Assembly (NCBI RefSeq): GCF_947254095.1
Contig: NZ_CAMYBV010000003.1
Span: 61,333-125,332 of the forward strand
Length of the DNA: 64,000 nt
Direction of reading: 5' to 3'
Origin: an uncultured Mobiluncus sp.
GTDB taxonomy: Bacteria > Actinomycetota > Actinomycetes > Actinomycetales > Actinomycetaceae
Of this stretch, positions 1-7,478 are shown piece by piece. Numbering within the stretch: the first letter of the stretch is position 1; each line of letters begins with the position of its first letter. A program made the translations under genes and the position numbers. The notes beneath the pieces were generated by a model. That model was not told the origin of the DNA and did not search any database. It worked only from the letters and a program-made list of their open reading frames with translations.

Positions 1-1326
1 GCGGATGGCGTCCAACAGCTTGGTCTTACCGTGGTCGACGTGACCCATCACCGTCACCACCGGGGGTCGGGGTTCCATTGCCTCGATGTCATCGAGTTCT
101 TCTGCCTCTAGGTCAATATCGAAGGATTCCAGCAGTTCGCGGTCCTCATCCTCCGGTGAAACCACCTCAATCTCGTAGCCGAGTTCCGCTCCCAGCAGCT
201 TGAAAGTGTCTTCGTCCAAGGACTGATTGGCAGTGACCATCTCGCCCATGTGGAACAGCACCGTCACCAACGCAGCAGGATTGACGTGAATCTTGTCTGC
301 AAAGTCGGCAACCGACGCTCCGGAACGAATCCGAACCTCTTGACCGTTGCCTTTCGGGACGGTGACACCGCCAATGACGGGTGCATTTTGCTCTTCGATT
401 TCCTGACGTTTAGCCCGACGACTCTTGCCTTTCCGGGACTTGCCGTGACCGAAAGCGCCCTGGGTAAAGCCGCGCCCACCGCGACCGCGAGGTGGCGAAG
501 GCGGACCGCCAAAAGCCGGAGCGCCGCCAAAACCGCCCCCTGCTAATGCTTCAGGGCTGGGGCGAGAACCACGCCCGCCACGCCCACCGCGACCCGCGGG
601 ACCGGAGTCACCGCGCGGGGAACCCATGCGGTCTCCCGGCTTGGGACGCGGACCGCCGCCCTGACCGGGACGGGGAATACCTTGGCTCATTCCCTGCGCA
701 GAAGCGAACGGGTTATTGCCCAGCCGCCCTCGGCGCGGACCCGGCTTGGCTTTAATCCCACTGGTACCACCGGGACGTGGCATTCCCTGCGCAGAAGCGA
801 ACGGGTTGTTGCCTGGACGCGCGCCCGGCTTGGGAATCCCGGCTCCTGGCTTGGGAATATCAGGGTGAGCACTCGGTTTCGCCTGCAGTTTGGCAGGGCT
901 GGGACTCGAGTCTGTTTTCTCCGGGGTCGGTTGAGGGGCTGCGGGAGTCTCCGGCGCTTCGGGTGTTTCTGGAGTTGCGTCATCCGGAGTGACCGCCGTC
1001 TCTGGAGCCGTTGGCTCAACAGGACTGGCGGGTGATGAAGATTCTGTTTCCGCAGGATCCGCATCCGCAGTTTCACTCTTTGTAGTCGTCTTGACAGCTG
1101 GCTTCTTCGCTTTCGCGGTCGCTTTTTCGGCTTTCTCAGCGGCTTCCGGGCTGAACTTGCCCAGTTTTTCCTCTGCAAAGCGTTCCATCATCCGCTTCAC
1201 TACGGGGCTTTCCACCACGGAGGATGCAGATTTTACGAACTCTCCAGCGTCTTTCAGATACGCCAGCATTTCTTTGGATTCAATACCGAGCTCTTTCGCA
1301 AGCTCGTGCACGCGCATTCGTGCCAC
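1..1326 (-). CDS. infB: Translation initiation factor IF-2 (partial, 3' end outside window)
   Basis: IF-2 is the GTPase that brings initiator tRNA to the 30S subunit and promotes subunit joining. The visible part is the N-terminus up to the G domain: it opens with the IF2_N helical domain (VHELAKELGIES), then a Pro/Gly/Arg-rich low-complexity linker containing GNNPFASAQGM twice, a second IF2_N-like segment, and the P-loop GHVDHGKTKLLDAIR at the window edge. GTG at 1326 is chosen because it gives the family-typical MARMRVHELA start and AGGAG lies at 1331-1335; ATG at 1317 is the alternative. The rest of the G domain and the C-terminal tRNA-binding domains lie beyond position 1. The gene is normally co-transcribed with nusA, but here a surface-protein gene lies between them. 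Confidence 0.97.
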   Translation of the reverse strand, partial: MARMRVHELAKELGIESKEMLAYLKDAGEFVKSASSVVESPVVKRMMERFAEEKLGKFSPEAAEKAEKATAKAKKPAVKTTTKSETADADPAETESSSPASPVEPTAPETAVTPDDATPETPEAPETPAAPQPTPEKTDSSPSPAKLQAKPSAHPDIPKPGAGIPKPGARPGNNPFASAQGMPRPGGTSGIKAKPGPRRGRLGNNPFASAQGMSQGIPRPGQGGGPRPKPGDRMGSPRGDSGPAGRGGRGGRGSRPSPEALAGGGFGGAPAFGGPPSPPRGRGGRGFTQGAFGHGKSRKGKSRRAKRQEIEEQNAPVIGGVTVPKGNGQEVRIRSGASVADFADKIHVNPAALVTVLFHMGEMVTANQSLDEDTFKLLGAELGYEIEVVSPEDEDRELLESFDIDLEAEELDDIEAMEPRPPVVTVMGHVDHGKTKLLDAIR

Positions 1327-1622
1327 TTTTCTCCTGTCCTTCGCCACTCCACCCGGCGAAGGGTGAGAATGGATTAATCGTTGGTACTCATCGGGTACTC
1401 ATCGGGTGCCCAACATCTTCCAACCCGCTCCTAGGTCATTGCGAACACAGTGCCTGGGGATTAATGAAATCCACCAGCCGCATGGTGTCCTCAGCCAATA
1501 AGTTCATGTACTCAAACGCGGCTGTTGGAGCCGCGAAAAGCAACGCTCCCGATTATACCCGACTTTTCTCTATGCATTTGAATCGGAGCCCCCAGCCGTG
1601 CAAAACCACCAGCCAAAACATT
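1327..1622. other. infB leader / intergenic stretch
   Basis: This gap lies between infB and the terminator of the upstream surface-protein gene. It holds a TATAAT box on the minus strand, a tandem 11-bp repeat (1383-1393 and 1394-1404, unit ggtactcatcg), and a possible 23-codon minus-strand reading frame from ATG 1507 to TGA 1436 with no clear ribosome site. No ylxR-like coding sequence, which usually sits here, is visible. Confidence 0.5.
1552..1582 (-). promoter_or_regulatory. Candidate infB promoter
   Basis: A perfect TATAAT box lies at 1557-1552 on the minus strand. A weak TTCAAA hexamer sits 19 nt upstream (1582-1577), which is a poor -35. It falls just after the terminator of the upstream gene, where a separate infB promoter would be needed. 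Confidence 0.4.
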
Positions 1623-1653
1623 GGGGTGGAACCGTCCATGACGGCTCCACCCC
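1623..1653 (-). terminator. Terminator after CWB2/lysozyme-like gene
   Basis: A 14-bp stem (1623-1636 with 1640-1653, one G-T wobble) closes on a 3-nt loop, just downstream of the stop codon at 1676 on the minus strand. A modest T-rich stretch follows. It should separate the surface-protein gene from infB. Confidence 0.7.
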
Positions 1654-1675
1654 GAAGTTATTGGCAGATTCTCAA

Positions 1676-2923
1676 TCAATACCAGCCGCGGGCACAGAAT
1701 TTCGCCCAGGCGGCAGCGGGGCTACCGTAGCGACCCTTGATGTAGCTCAAGCCCCAGCGGATTTGAGTGGCCGGGTTTGTAGCCCAGTCCGCCCCGGCGG
1801 AAGCCATCTTGCGGCCGGGATTAGCCTGCGGGATACCGTAAGGACCGCCGCGGCGTCCGGCATTCGTGCGCCACCCGGATTCTCGGTTCCACAGGTTGAC
1901 CAAAGGCTGCATCTGATCCGGTCCCCAACCGTACTGGCCCAACATATCGTAGGCAATACCCTGCGCGGTGCCGGCACCCCACGGATTCGCCGCGCGAGCT
2001 GCGGCCTCTCGTGCCGCTTTCTCAGCTGCTGCCTGGGCAGCGGCGGCAGCGGCTTGTTCAGCCGCCTGTTGTTCACAGGTTTTCGCCGCAAAGTTGTCGG
2101 CAATAGCGCCGGTACCGCCGATAGCGGTGAGATGTTTACCAGCCAAGGCTCCCAGCACCGCTTGGGGCGCGCAGGAAGTCTGAACCAACACTACCGAAGC
2201 TTTATTCTGCTTCGCCAAAGGCGCCAAAGTCAGGGCGTCTACCGGATTCTTGCCGTTGACCAGCAGGTAGTTTTGCGAACCCATAGCCTGAGCGGCCGCC
2301 AACGCGGTGGTGTAACGGTTATTTCCCGCTAGCCGCGCGGCGTTCTTACCGGTCAGTTGTTCAACCTGAGCTTTCGTTTGCTCACTCACGACCCCGGTTC
2401 CCCCAATAATCGTGACGCTTTGGGGATTCAACTTCGCCAGGGCCTCCGAGCTGGATTCGCCCAACTGCTCGGGCTCCGACAGCAACAGGTTCGCTTCCAG
2501 ATTCGCCGCGTAGGACGTGGCGGCCAAAATGTCTACCTGCGAATTACCGTTGGCGATAACCACGGGAGCATCCGCTTCGCCTTCCAGAGCGACCTTCGCG
2601 GCCGACTCGTAACGGTTGGCACCCCCCAGCGAGGGCGCATTCGGGCTCATGACCGCGGATTTATCATCGTTAGCGGCCTGCAGGGAACCAATGAGCCCGT
2701 CAGGCGACTTATCGCTAACTAATACAGGTTCCAGAGCTGTCGCCGCGGACACAGCTTGAGAAGTTTCATAACGATCAACACCAGCCAAACGAACGTTGGC
2801 ACTGACAGTTTGATTTGTAATGGTTGCGGAATTTTCGTCTTCCGCATTGGCAATCGGGGCAACCCCCGCTACACCGATTCCAGCGATTGCAAATGAACTT
2901 GCCATCAGTTTAGTAATACGCAT
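1676..2923 (-). CDS. Secreted cell-wall-binding repeat 2 protein with C-terminal lysozyme-like domain
   Basis: Predicted exported wall protein of 415 aa. Residues 1-27 form a signal peptide (AIAGIGVAGVAPIANA, cleavage near ANA-ED). Residues about 45-280 hold cell-wall-binding repeat 2 units (RLAGVDRYETS, SLGGANRYES, RLAGNNRYTT with TIIGGTGVVS and TAIGGTGAIA), which in this family bind wall polymers. Residues 284-312 are an Ala-rich linker. Residues 313-415 match the actinobacterial C-terminal lysozyme-like/transglycosylase fold (NPWG, NRESGW with the likely catalytic Glu near 348, GPYGIPQA, ATNPATQIRWGLSYI, ending in GWY). It probably cleaves or remodels peptidoglycan. It has its own promoter and terminator and sits between nusA and infB, an unusual place. 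No strong Shine-Dalgarno precedes ATG 2923, but an in-frame stop shortly upstream leaves little choice of start. Confidence 0.88.
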   Translation of the reverse strand: MRITKLMASSFAIAGIGVAGVAPIANAEDENSATITNQTVSANVRLAGVDRYETSQAVSAATALEPVLVSDKSPDGLIGSLQAANDDKSAVMSPNAPSLGGANRYESAAKVALEGEADAPVVIANGNSQVDILAATSYAANLEANLLLSEPEQLGESSSEALAKLNPQSVTIIGGTGVVSEQTKAQVEQLTGKNAARLAGNNRYTTALAAAQAMGSQNYLLVNGKNPVDALTLAPLAKQNKASVVLVQTSCAPQAVLGALAGKHLTAIGGTGAIADNFAAKTCEQQAAEQAAAAAAQAAAEKAAREAAARAANPWGAGTAQGIAYDMLGQYGWGPDQMQPLVNLWNRESGWRTNAGRRGGPYGIPQANPGRKMASAGADWATNPATQIRWGLSYIKGRYGSPAAAWAKFCARGWY

Positions 2924-3012
2924 AACTCAAATATTCGGCCGGCTCATTTGACCCAGCCAAATGCCCTCCTCGTTTTTTCGGACGTTTCGCGACCCTTCGC
3001 CGCGACTCACCG

Positions 3013-3042
3013 ATTATAACGGTTTGGTAACAACCGTGTCCA
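3013..3042 (-). promoter_or_regulatory. Promoter of the CWB2/lysozyme-like gene, with inverted repeat in the spacer
   Basis: Minus strand: TGGACA (3042-3037) and TATAAT (3018-3013) spaced by 18 nt, a good sigma-70-type match. The spacer carries an inverted repeat, ACGGTT (3019-3024) and AACCGT (3032-3037) around 7 nt, which could be an operator. Confidence 0.6.
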
Positions 3043-3147
3043 TTTTGGTGGTTTCAAAGGCTCTCACCTGGGGGTATGTCTTCACAAGGGCGGTTCCGCA
3101 CGTCGCCGCTCCCCACCGGAAACGCCGGGGACACCCCTTGTGAACAG

Positions 3148-3187
3148 AAAAACTCAGCCCCCCGAGGAAGCACCTCGGAGGGCTGAG
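3148..3187 (-). terminator. Rho-independent terminator after nusA
   Basis: A 15-bp stem (3153-3167 with 3173-3187, one mismatch) with a 5-nt loop is followed on the minus strand by TTTTT (3152-3148). It lies right after the nusA stop and should end the rimP-nusA transcript before the surface-protein gene. Confidence 0.85.
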
Positions 3188-3210
3188 TGTAAGCCTCAGG
3201 GACTCAAACT

Positions 3211-4197
3211 CTAGGCTGGGGCGCCACCATTTTCCGTATCGGAATGGATGTCAATACCCCAACCGGTCAGGCGCGAAGCCAGGCGAGCGTTTTGGCCCTC
3301 CTTGCCGATAGCCAGGGACTGCTGGAAGTCCGGGACCACCACTCGCGCCAACCGTTTGGCCTCGTCAATGACCCGCACCGAAATGACTTTCGCGGGGCTC
3401 AACGCATTGGCCACGTAAACCGTCGGATCTTCGGCCCAATCGACGATGTCGATTTTTTCTCCGTTCAACTCGTTCATGACCGCCCGGACCCGAGAACCGT
3501 TCGGACCGATGCACGCCCCCTTGGCGTTGATGCCTTTCTCGGTCGCCCGCACGGCAATCTTGGTGCGGTGCCCCGGCTCGCGAGCCACGGACTCGATGAC
3601 GACTTCTTCCTTTTCGATCTCAGGAACTTCGCGCCTAAACAAGCCCTGCACCAAGCCGGGATGGGTGCGGGACAGTTCGATATGCGGGCCTTTCAAGCCG
3701 CGCGATGCCGCCAAAACATACATCCGCAGCCGCACTCCGTGCTGATATTTTTCGCCGGGAACCTGTTCCGCGGGCGGAATGATGCCTTCCACATCCCCCA
3801 GATTCACGGTCACCAGCTTCGGATCGCGTCCGGAAGTCACCACTCCGGAAACGACTTGCCCAACGCGTTCCTTAAAATCACCGAGGACAGCTTTATCTTC
3901 TTCCTCCTGGAAACGTTGAATAATCACGGATTTCACCGTGGCAGCGGCGGTGCGCCCAAAATCTTTGGGAGTAATCTCGGACTCGCCCAGCTCATTGCCG
4001 TCCTCGTCCAGCTCCTTGACCAAAACCCGCACCTCGCCGGTCTTGCGATCAACCTCAACCCGTGAATGTTCCTTTTCGGCACCCGGCTGATTGCGGTATG
4101 CCTTCAAAAGCGCTTGCTCGACCGTGTCGATAAGCGAGTTCATATCCATGCCTTTTTCGGCTTCCACCAGGCGCAATGCAGACATGTCAATTTGCAT
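3211..4197 (-). CDS. nusA: Transcription termination/antitermination factor NusA
   Basis: NusA binds RNA polymerase and nascent RNA and controls pausing, termination and antitermination. The 328-aa protein shows the N-terminal polymerase-binding domain (about 1-125, ALLKAYRNQPGAEKE), an S1 domain (about 130-200), then KH1 (GACIGPNGSRVRAV, residues 228-241) and KH2 (LAIGKEGQNARLA, residues 295-307). It lacks the extra acidic repeats of enterobacterial NusA, as is usual in actinobacteria. ATG 4197 is preceded by GGAGG a few bases upstream. It follows rimP by 23 nt, so the two are probably co-transcribed, and the transcript should stop at the strong hairpin downstream. Confidence 0.97.
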   Translation of the reverse strand: MQIDMSALRLVEAEKGMDMNSLIDTVEQALLKAYRNQPGAEKEHSRVEVDRKTGEVRVLVKELDEDGNELGESEITPKDFGRTAAATVKSVIIQRFQEEEDKAVLGDFKERVGQVVSGVVTSGRDPKLVTVNLGDVEGIIPPAEQVPGEKYQHGVRLRMYVLAASRGLKGPHIELSRTHPGLVQGLFRREVPEIEKEEVVIESVAREPGHRTKIAVRATEKGINAKGACIGPNGSRVRAVMNELNGEKIDIVDWAEDPTVYVANALSPAKVISVRVIDEAKRLARVVVPDFQQSLAIGKEGQNARLASRLTGWGIDIHSDTENGGAPA

Positions 4198-4220
4198 AAT
4201 TCCTCCGTATTGATTTGTCG

Positions 4221-4748
4221 CTATTTATTTTTTCGTCCGTTGTGCTGGGACCCCCGAGGCTTCCCAAACAAGATGACGGTACGTACCGATTCTATGTCTT
4301 CAAAAGGAAAAACCGTAACGTCTCCGTCATCATTTACGCTCAGCCCGGTTTCCGTAACCTCAGTCAAGATTCCGGTGCGAACCTGCCCGTCGATACGCAC
4401 TTCCACGTCTTTACCCAAGGCGCGGCGCGCCAGCCGCAGGTTCGTCAACTCGTGTTCAGCCCCGAGCGTGGAAATCTCAAGGGTATATGCACCCGGCACC
4501 GGATCGCTTGCGTCCAGGGCAGCGCCGATGGCGCGGCTGACTTCCTCTAGCTGGGCGCTGCCCAAATCGGCGTCACCGTCGGGTAAATCCAAACTCAGCG
4601 CCACGACCCGCTGATGTTTCGGGCCGGTGACGGCAATTTTTTCCAGATACAGTCCGGCTGCGTCCACCACCGGGCTGACGACCTGAATAATCGCGGCGAC
4701 ACCGGGGTCTGCCGACGTATGCGGTTGTGCCTGTGCTTTTATCTGCAA
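4221..4748 (-). CDS. rimP: Ribosome maturation factor RimP
   Basis: RimP (YhbC/DUF150) helps late assembly of the 30S subunit. The 175-aa product has the N-terminal domain (VAAIIQVVSPVVDAAGLYLEKI), the conserved segment YTLEISTLGAEHELTN (SPG is commonly seen where STLGAE stands) and a C-terminal SH3-like barrel (VRTGILTEVTETGLSVND). The start is TTG 4748, with GGGGAG just upstream; no better in-frame start exists. It is the first gene of the rimP-nusA unit, divergent from a lipoprotein gene 74 bp away. Identity is firm from sequence and synteny. Confidence 0.93.
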   Translation of the reverse strand: MQIKAQAQPHTSADPGVAAIIQVVSPVVDAAGLYLEKIAVTGPKHQRVVALSLDLPDGDADLGSAQLEEVSRAIGAALDASDPVPGAYTLEISTLGAEHELTNLRLARRALGKDVEVRIDGQVRTGILTEVTETGLSVNDDGDVTVFPFEDIESVRTVILFGKPRGSQHNGRKNK

Positions 4749-4822
4749 TAGTCTCCCCTTTTTTCGTTCCCTCAGGGTTGCCTGAGCGCGTGAATGGGAT
4801 GGGGTTGTGAAACAATGGTTCT

Positions 4823-5848
4823 ATGTTTTTACCCCCGTCCCGTTTCCTGAAACTAAGTCTATGGCTTATGGCGGGTGTTGCGCTGGCTGGGTGCGGGCTG
4901 CGCATCGATACTCCCCCCGACGCCCTGCCGGAACTGGATGCCGGACAAGCCGGGATTTCCGCCGTTTCCCGCGCGGAAGCAGCCATCAACGCCGGCAGTG
5001 AAAAGATGGCTGACGATGCCTCGCTAGCCCCCGGGGTGCGGGCCACAATCGGGACGGTACGCGACCTGTCAGCGACCCGTCTAGCGGCCCTGGGCGGGGT
5101 CTGGCAACCGTGGCCGCAGGGCACACCCGAGGGAGCCGACCCCGGACCGCAACCTTCCCCGACTCCGGACAGCGTGGCGGACTTGCTGCAGCTCCTGGTG
5201 GATACAGCGGCTACGTCCTGCCAGGCGGGGGCCCGTGCCCCCCAAGCTAACGACGCGCAACTCCTCACGGCCTTGTGCGCCGCCCAACAACTTGACGCCT
5301 CTCACGTGGCGGGGGCCGCGGGCAGCAAGCTCCCCGAGCCAAAGGTGCCGGTGGACGAACCGGCAGGCACGAATCCGGAAGGCCCCACCGCACCGCTGAC
5401 TGAACGGAAAAACCTGCAGAAACTTAAAGAGGCTCAGACCGCCCTGGATTTTGCCCGTTTCCGTATGGACGTGGCGGCGGCGCACCTCAGCGGGGATGAC
5501 CGGCAGTGGGCTTTGCAAAGGGCGGATTCCCTGGCTTGGGACGTACAGTCGCTGGTGGACGGGGGCGTCGAGGACGTGCGTGCTGGCCAATACGCTTTGG
5601 ATTTTTCCCAGATTAAGACAGCTCCGGACGCGATCCGCCTCATCAATCAGGCTGATGCCGACGCGTTCGCGGCTCACCTAGAGATTATCGGAATGATTTC
5701 GCCCGCCGGCGCAGCGCCGCAGAAATCGCCAGACCCAACCCTCTCGGCGCGGCGTCAACACTGGATTAGTGCGGCGAAAGGCGATGTCGCGTCGCAGAAC
5801 CGTTTCGGTGTTCCTCCTTCCCAGATTTTCGTGCAGCTATGGCCCTAA
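4823..5848 (+). CDS. Lipoprotein, possibly with a ferritin-like (DUF4439-type) C-terminal domain
   Basis: A 341-aa predicted lipoprotein with signal peptide FLKLSLWLMAGVALAGC, where Cys23 of the LAGC lipobox would be lipidated. The mature part is Ala/Pro-rich, with low-complexity stretches around 110-125 and 180-200. The last 140 residues look all-helical (LKEAQTALDFARFRMDVAAAHLSG, WALQRADSLAWDVQSL). Ferritin-like DUF4439 proteins are commonly found divergent from rimP in actinobacteria, and length and position fit, but I do not see a clear metal-binding ExxH pattern, so the family call is inference. No strong ribosome site precedes ATG 4823. Confidence 0.7.
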   Translation: MFLPPSRFLKLSLWLMAGVALAGCGLRIDTPPDALPELDAGQAGISAVSRAEAAINAGSEKMADDASLAPGVRATIGTVRDLSATRLAALGGVWQPWPQGTPEGADPGPQPSPTPDSVADLLQLLVDTAATSCQAGARAPQANDAQLLTALCAAQQLDASHVAGAAGSKLPEPKVPVDEPAGTNPEGPTAPLTERKNLQKLKEAQTALDFARFRMDVAAAHLSGDDRQWALQRADSLAWDVQSLVDGGVEDVRAGQYALDFSQIKTAPDAIRLINQADADAFAAHLEIIGMISPAGAAPQKSPDPTLSARRQHWISAAKGDVASQNRFGVPPSQIFVQLWP

Positions 5849-5929
5849 CCAGCGCAAAAGGGCGTTACGGTCGGTTTGCCCGCCCTAGTGAGGCACAGCG
5901 CGTTTTGTACCGGCCACATCTAAAGAAAA

Positions 5930-5943
5930 GTTAAACGTTTTAC
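5930..5943. promoter_or_regulatory. Candidate operator palindrome upstream of marR
   Basis: GTTAAACGTTTTAC is a near-perfect 14-bp palindrome (one mismatched pair, core AAACGTTT) about 95 bp before the marR start. MarR proteins bind such palindromes near their own promoters. The match to this regulator is inference. Confidence 0.4.
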
Positions 5944-6037
5944 AAATACCGAGGCAAGAGATTGGAAAACTGCCCCGTTTATAGCACAATATCTTCACAC
6001 CCGTTAGGATTTTCTGAGTTCCGAGAGGCTATTTCCG

Positions 6038-6511
6038 TTGGCTCACACCGATTACCAAGACACGCCGGACGCCACGCCCGAAGAAATCTGGGACGACTTC
6101 TTTAAGTTCTCCCAGATGCTCAACCTCGAGATTGACTGTGCCCTAAAGGAAGAGTGCGGCTTCGACCTGCCACAATATTCAATTTTGACGGCATTAGCCA
6201 ACGCTCCAGAAAAGAAGCTGCAGCTCGGGGAACTCGCCAGACAAACGGTGTTTTCACCCTCTCGATTGAACTATCGCCTCGGTGAGATGGAGAAAAAGGG
6301 CTGGCTGAATCGACTGTGCCAAGGTGCGGATAAACGCACTCGCAATGCCTGCCTGTCGACCAAAGGGCTGAACGCTTACGAAGCTGCGGCGAAAGTACAG
6401 ATGAAAGCCGTGCGCGAACTGTTCGCCGGTCGGGTCTCGCAACCGGATCTAAACGCGATGCGCCGCGTGCTGTCCAGTATGCGTACCCACCTGGAAAAAC
6501 CGGAATTCTAG
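6038..6511 (+). CDS. MarR-family transcriptional regulator
   Basis: A 157-aa winged-helix regulator. A dimerisation helix (EIWDDFFKFSQMLNLEIDCAL) precedes the HTH (QLGELARQTVFSPSRLNYRLGEMEKKGWLNRL) and the wing (CQGADKRTRNACLSTKGLNAYEAA), with the Asp-Lys-Arg of the MarR wing present. The start is TTG 6038, with AGAGG about 10 nt upstream. A terminator follows, then the ABC exporter genes in the same direction, so the regulator probably controls that exporter, itself, or both. The ligand is unknown. A palindrome at 5930-5943 is a candidate binding site. Confidence 0.9.
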   Translation: MAHTDYQDTPDATPEEIWDDFFKFSQMLNLEIDCALKEECGFDLPQYSILTALANAPEKKLQLGELARQTVFSPSRLNYRLGEMEKKGWLNRLCQGADKRTRNACLSTKGLNAYEAAAKVQMKAVRELFAGRVSQPDLNAMRRVLSSMRTHLEKPEF

Positions 6512-6523
6512 AGACCGCAATCG

Positions 6524-6548
6524 CCTCAGGGACGCCTCGGGGTTTTTT
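6524..6548 (+). terminator. Terminator after marR
   Basis: An imperfect 8-bp stem (6524-6531 with 6535-6542, including G-T pairs and one mismatch), with a 3-nt loop, is followed by TTTTTT at 6543-6548. Confidence 0.7.
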
Positions 6549-6629
6549 CAGGGTAAACCCCCATAGCTTGTTAGTTTCGGGCTGGCTACGCTGGATTTCA
6601 GTTAAGAACTCTAGCGAAAGGTGATCAAT

Positions 6630-7475
6630 ATGTCCTCCCCGAATAGTCCCGCCGCACCCGACGAAACGCCGTTTGCTCCTTTGACGTCTCCAGAGGGGTC
6701 AGCTTCTGCCGACCCCGAAACGTCCCCCTCCCCCCTTGTGACCAATGCAGAGACAAACCTACCGACTGTCCCGGTAGCCGAGCTGCGAGATGTCACCAAG
6801 GTTTACGGGGAAAAAGGCACGCGCGTCGAGGCTCTGCGCGGAGTTAACGTCGATATCAACGCCCGCGAATTCACGGTCATCATGGGCCCCTCCGGTTCCG
6901 GTAAATCCACGTTGCTGCACGTCCTAGCCGGTTTGGACGCGGTCACTTCCGGTTCCATCACGGTCAACCGTATGGACATTACAAAGCTGAAGGACAAGCC
7001 GCTGACTCTGTGGCGCCGCGACAACGTAGGGTTCGTGTTCCAGTCGTTTAACCTGGTTCCCACCTTGAGCGCGGGGGCCAACATCGAACTGCCGCTGCGC
7101 CTGGCGAATAAACCGATAGATCGGCACTGGTTCGACCAAATCGTCACCGGGCTGGACCTCACGACCCGACTGAACCACAAGCCCTACGAGCTGTCCGGCG
7201 GGCAGATGCAGCGCGTCGCGGTCGCCCGCGCCCTGCTGTCCCGCCCCGCCATGCTGGTCGCTGACGAGCCGACCGGAAACCTGGACACGGCGTCTTCTGC
7301 AGAAGTCCTGAACCTGCTGCGCGCCGCGGTCGATAACTTCGGGCAAACCGTGGTGATGGTCACCCACGACCAGCACGCCGCCACGACCGGGGACCGGGTC
7401 TTGATTGTCCGTGACGGGATGATTGTGCATGATTTGCATCACCCCGAACCTGCAGACATCGCGAAGGTGGCGTGA
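6630..7475 (+). CDS. ABC transporter ATP-binding protein (MacB/LolD type)
   Basis: A 281-aa ATPase that should power the adjacent FtsX-like permease. After a low-complexity, Ser/Pro/Glu-rich N-terminal stretch of about 50 residues come Walker A (MGPSGSGKSTLLHVLAG), Q-loop (FVFQSFNL), signature (LSGGQMQRVAVARAL), Walker B with the MacB-type DEPTGNLD, and the H-loop (VMVTHDQHA). ATG 6630 is preferred because AAAGGTGATC, a good anti-16S match, lies about 7 nt upstream; GTG 6621 is in frame but overlaps that site. The permease starts 3 nt after its stop. Such pairs export peptides, antibiotics or lipoproteins; the cargo cannot be read from sequence. Confidence 0.93.
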   Translation: MSSPNSPAAPDETPFAPLTSPEGSASADPETSPSPLVTNAETNLPTVPVAELRDVTKVYGEKGTRVEALRGVNVDINAREFTVIMGPSGSGKSTLLHVLAGLDAVTSGSITVNRMDITKLKDKPLTLWRRDNVGFVFQSFNLVPTLSAGANIELPLRLANKPIDRHWFDQIVTGLDLTTRLNHKPYELSGGQMQRVAVARALLSRPAMLVADEPTGNLDTASSAEVLNLLRAAVDNFGQTVVMVTHDQHAATTGDRVLIVRDGMIVHDLHHPEPADIAKVA

Positions 7476-7478
7476 GAG

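Noticed and set aside
3244..4065. 273-codon plus-strand frame opposite nusA
   Set aside because: Antisense shadow of nusA with no ribosome site or promoter.
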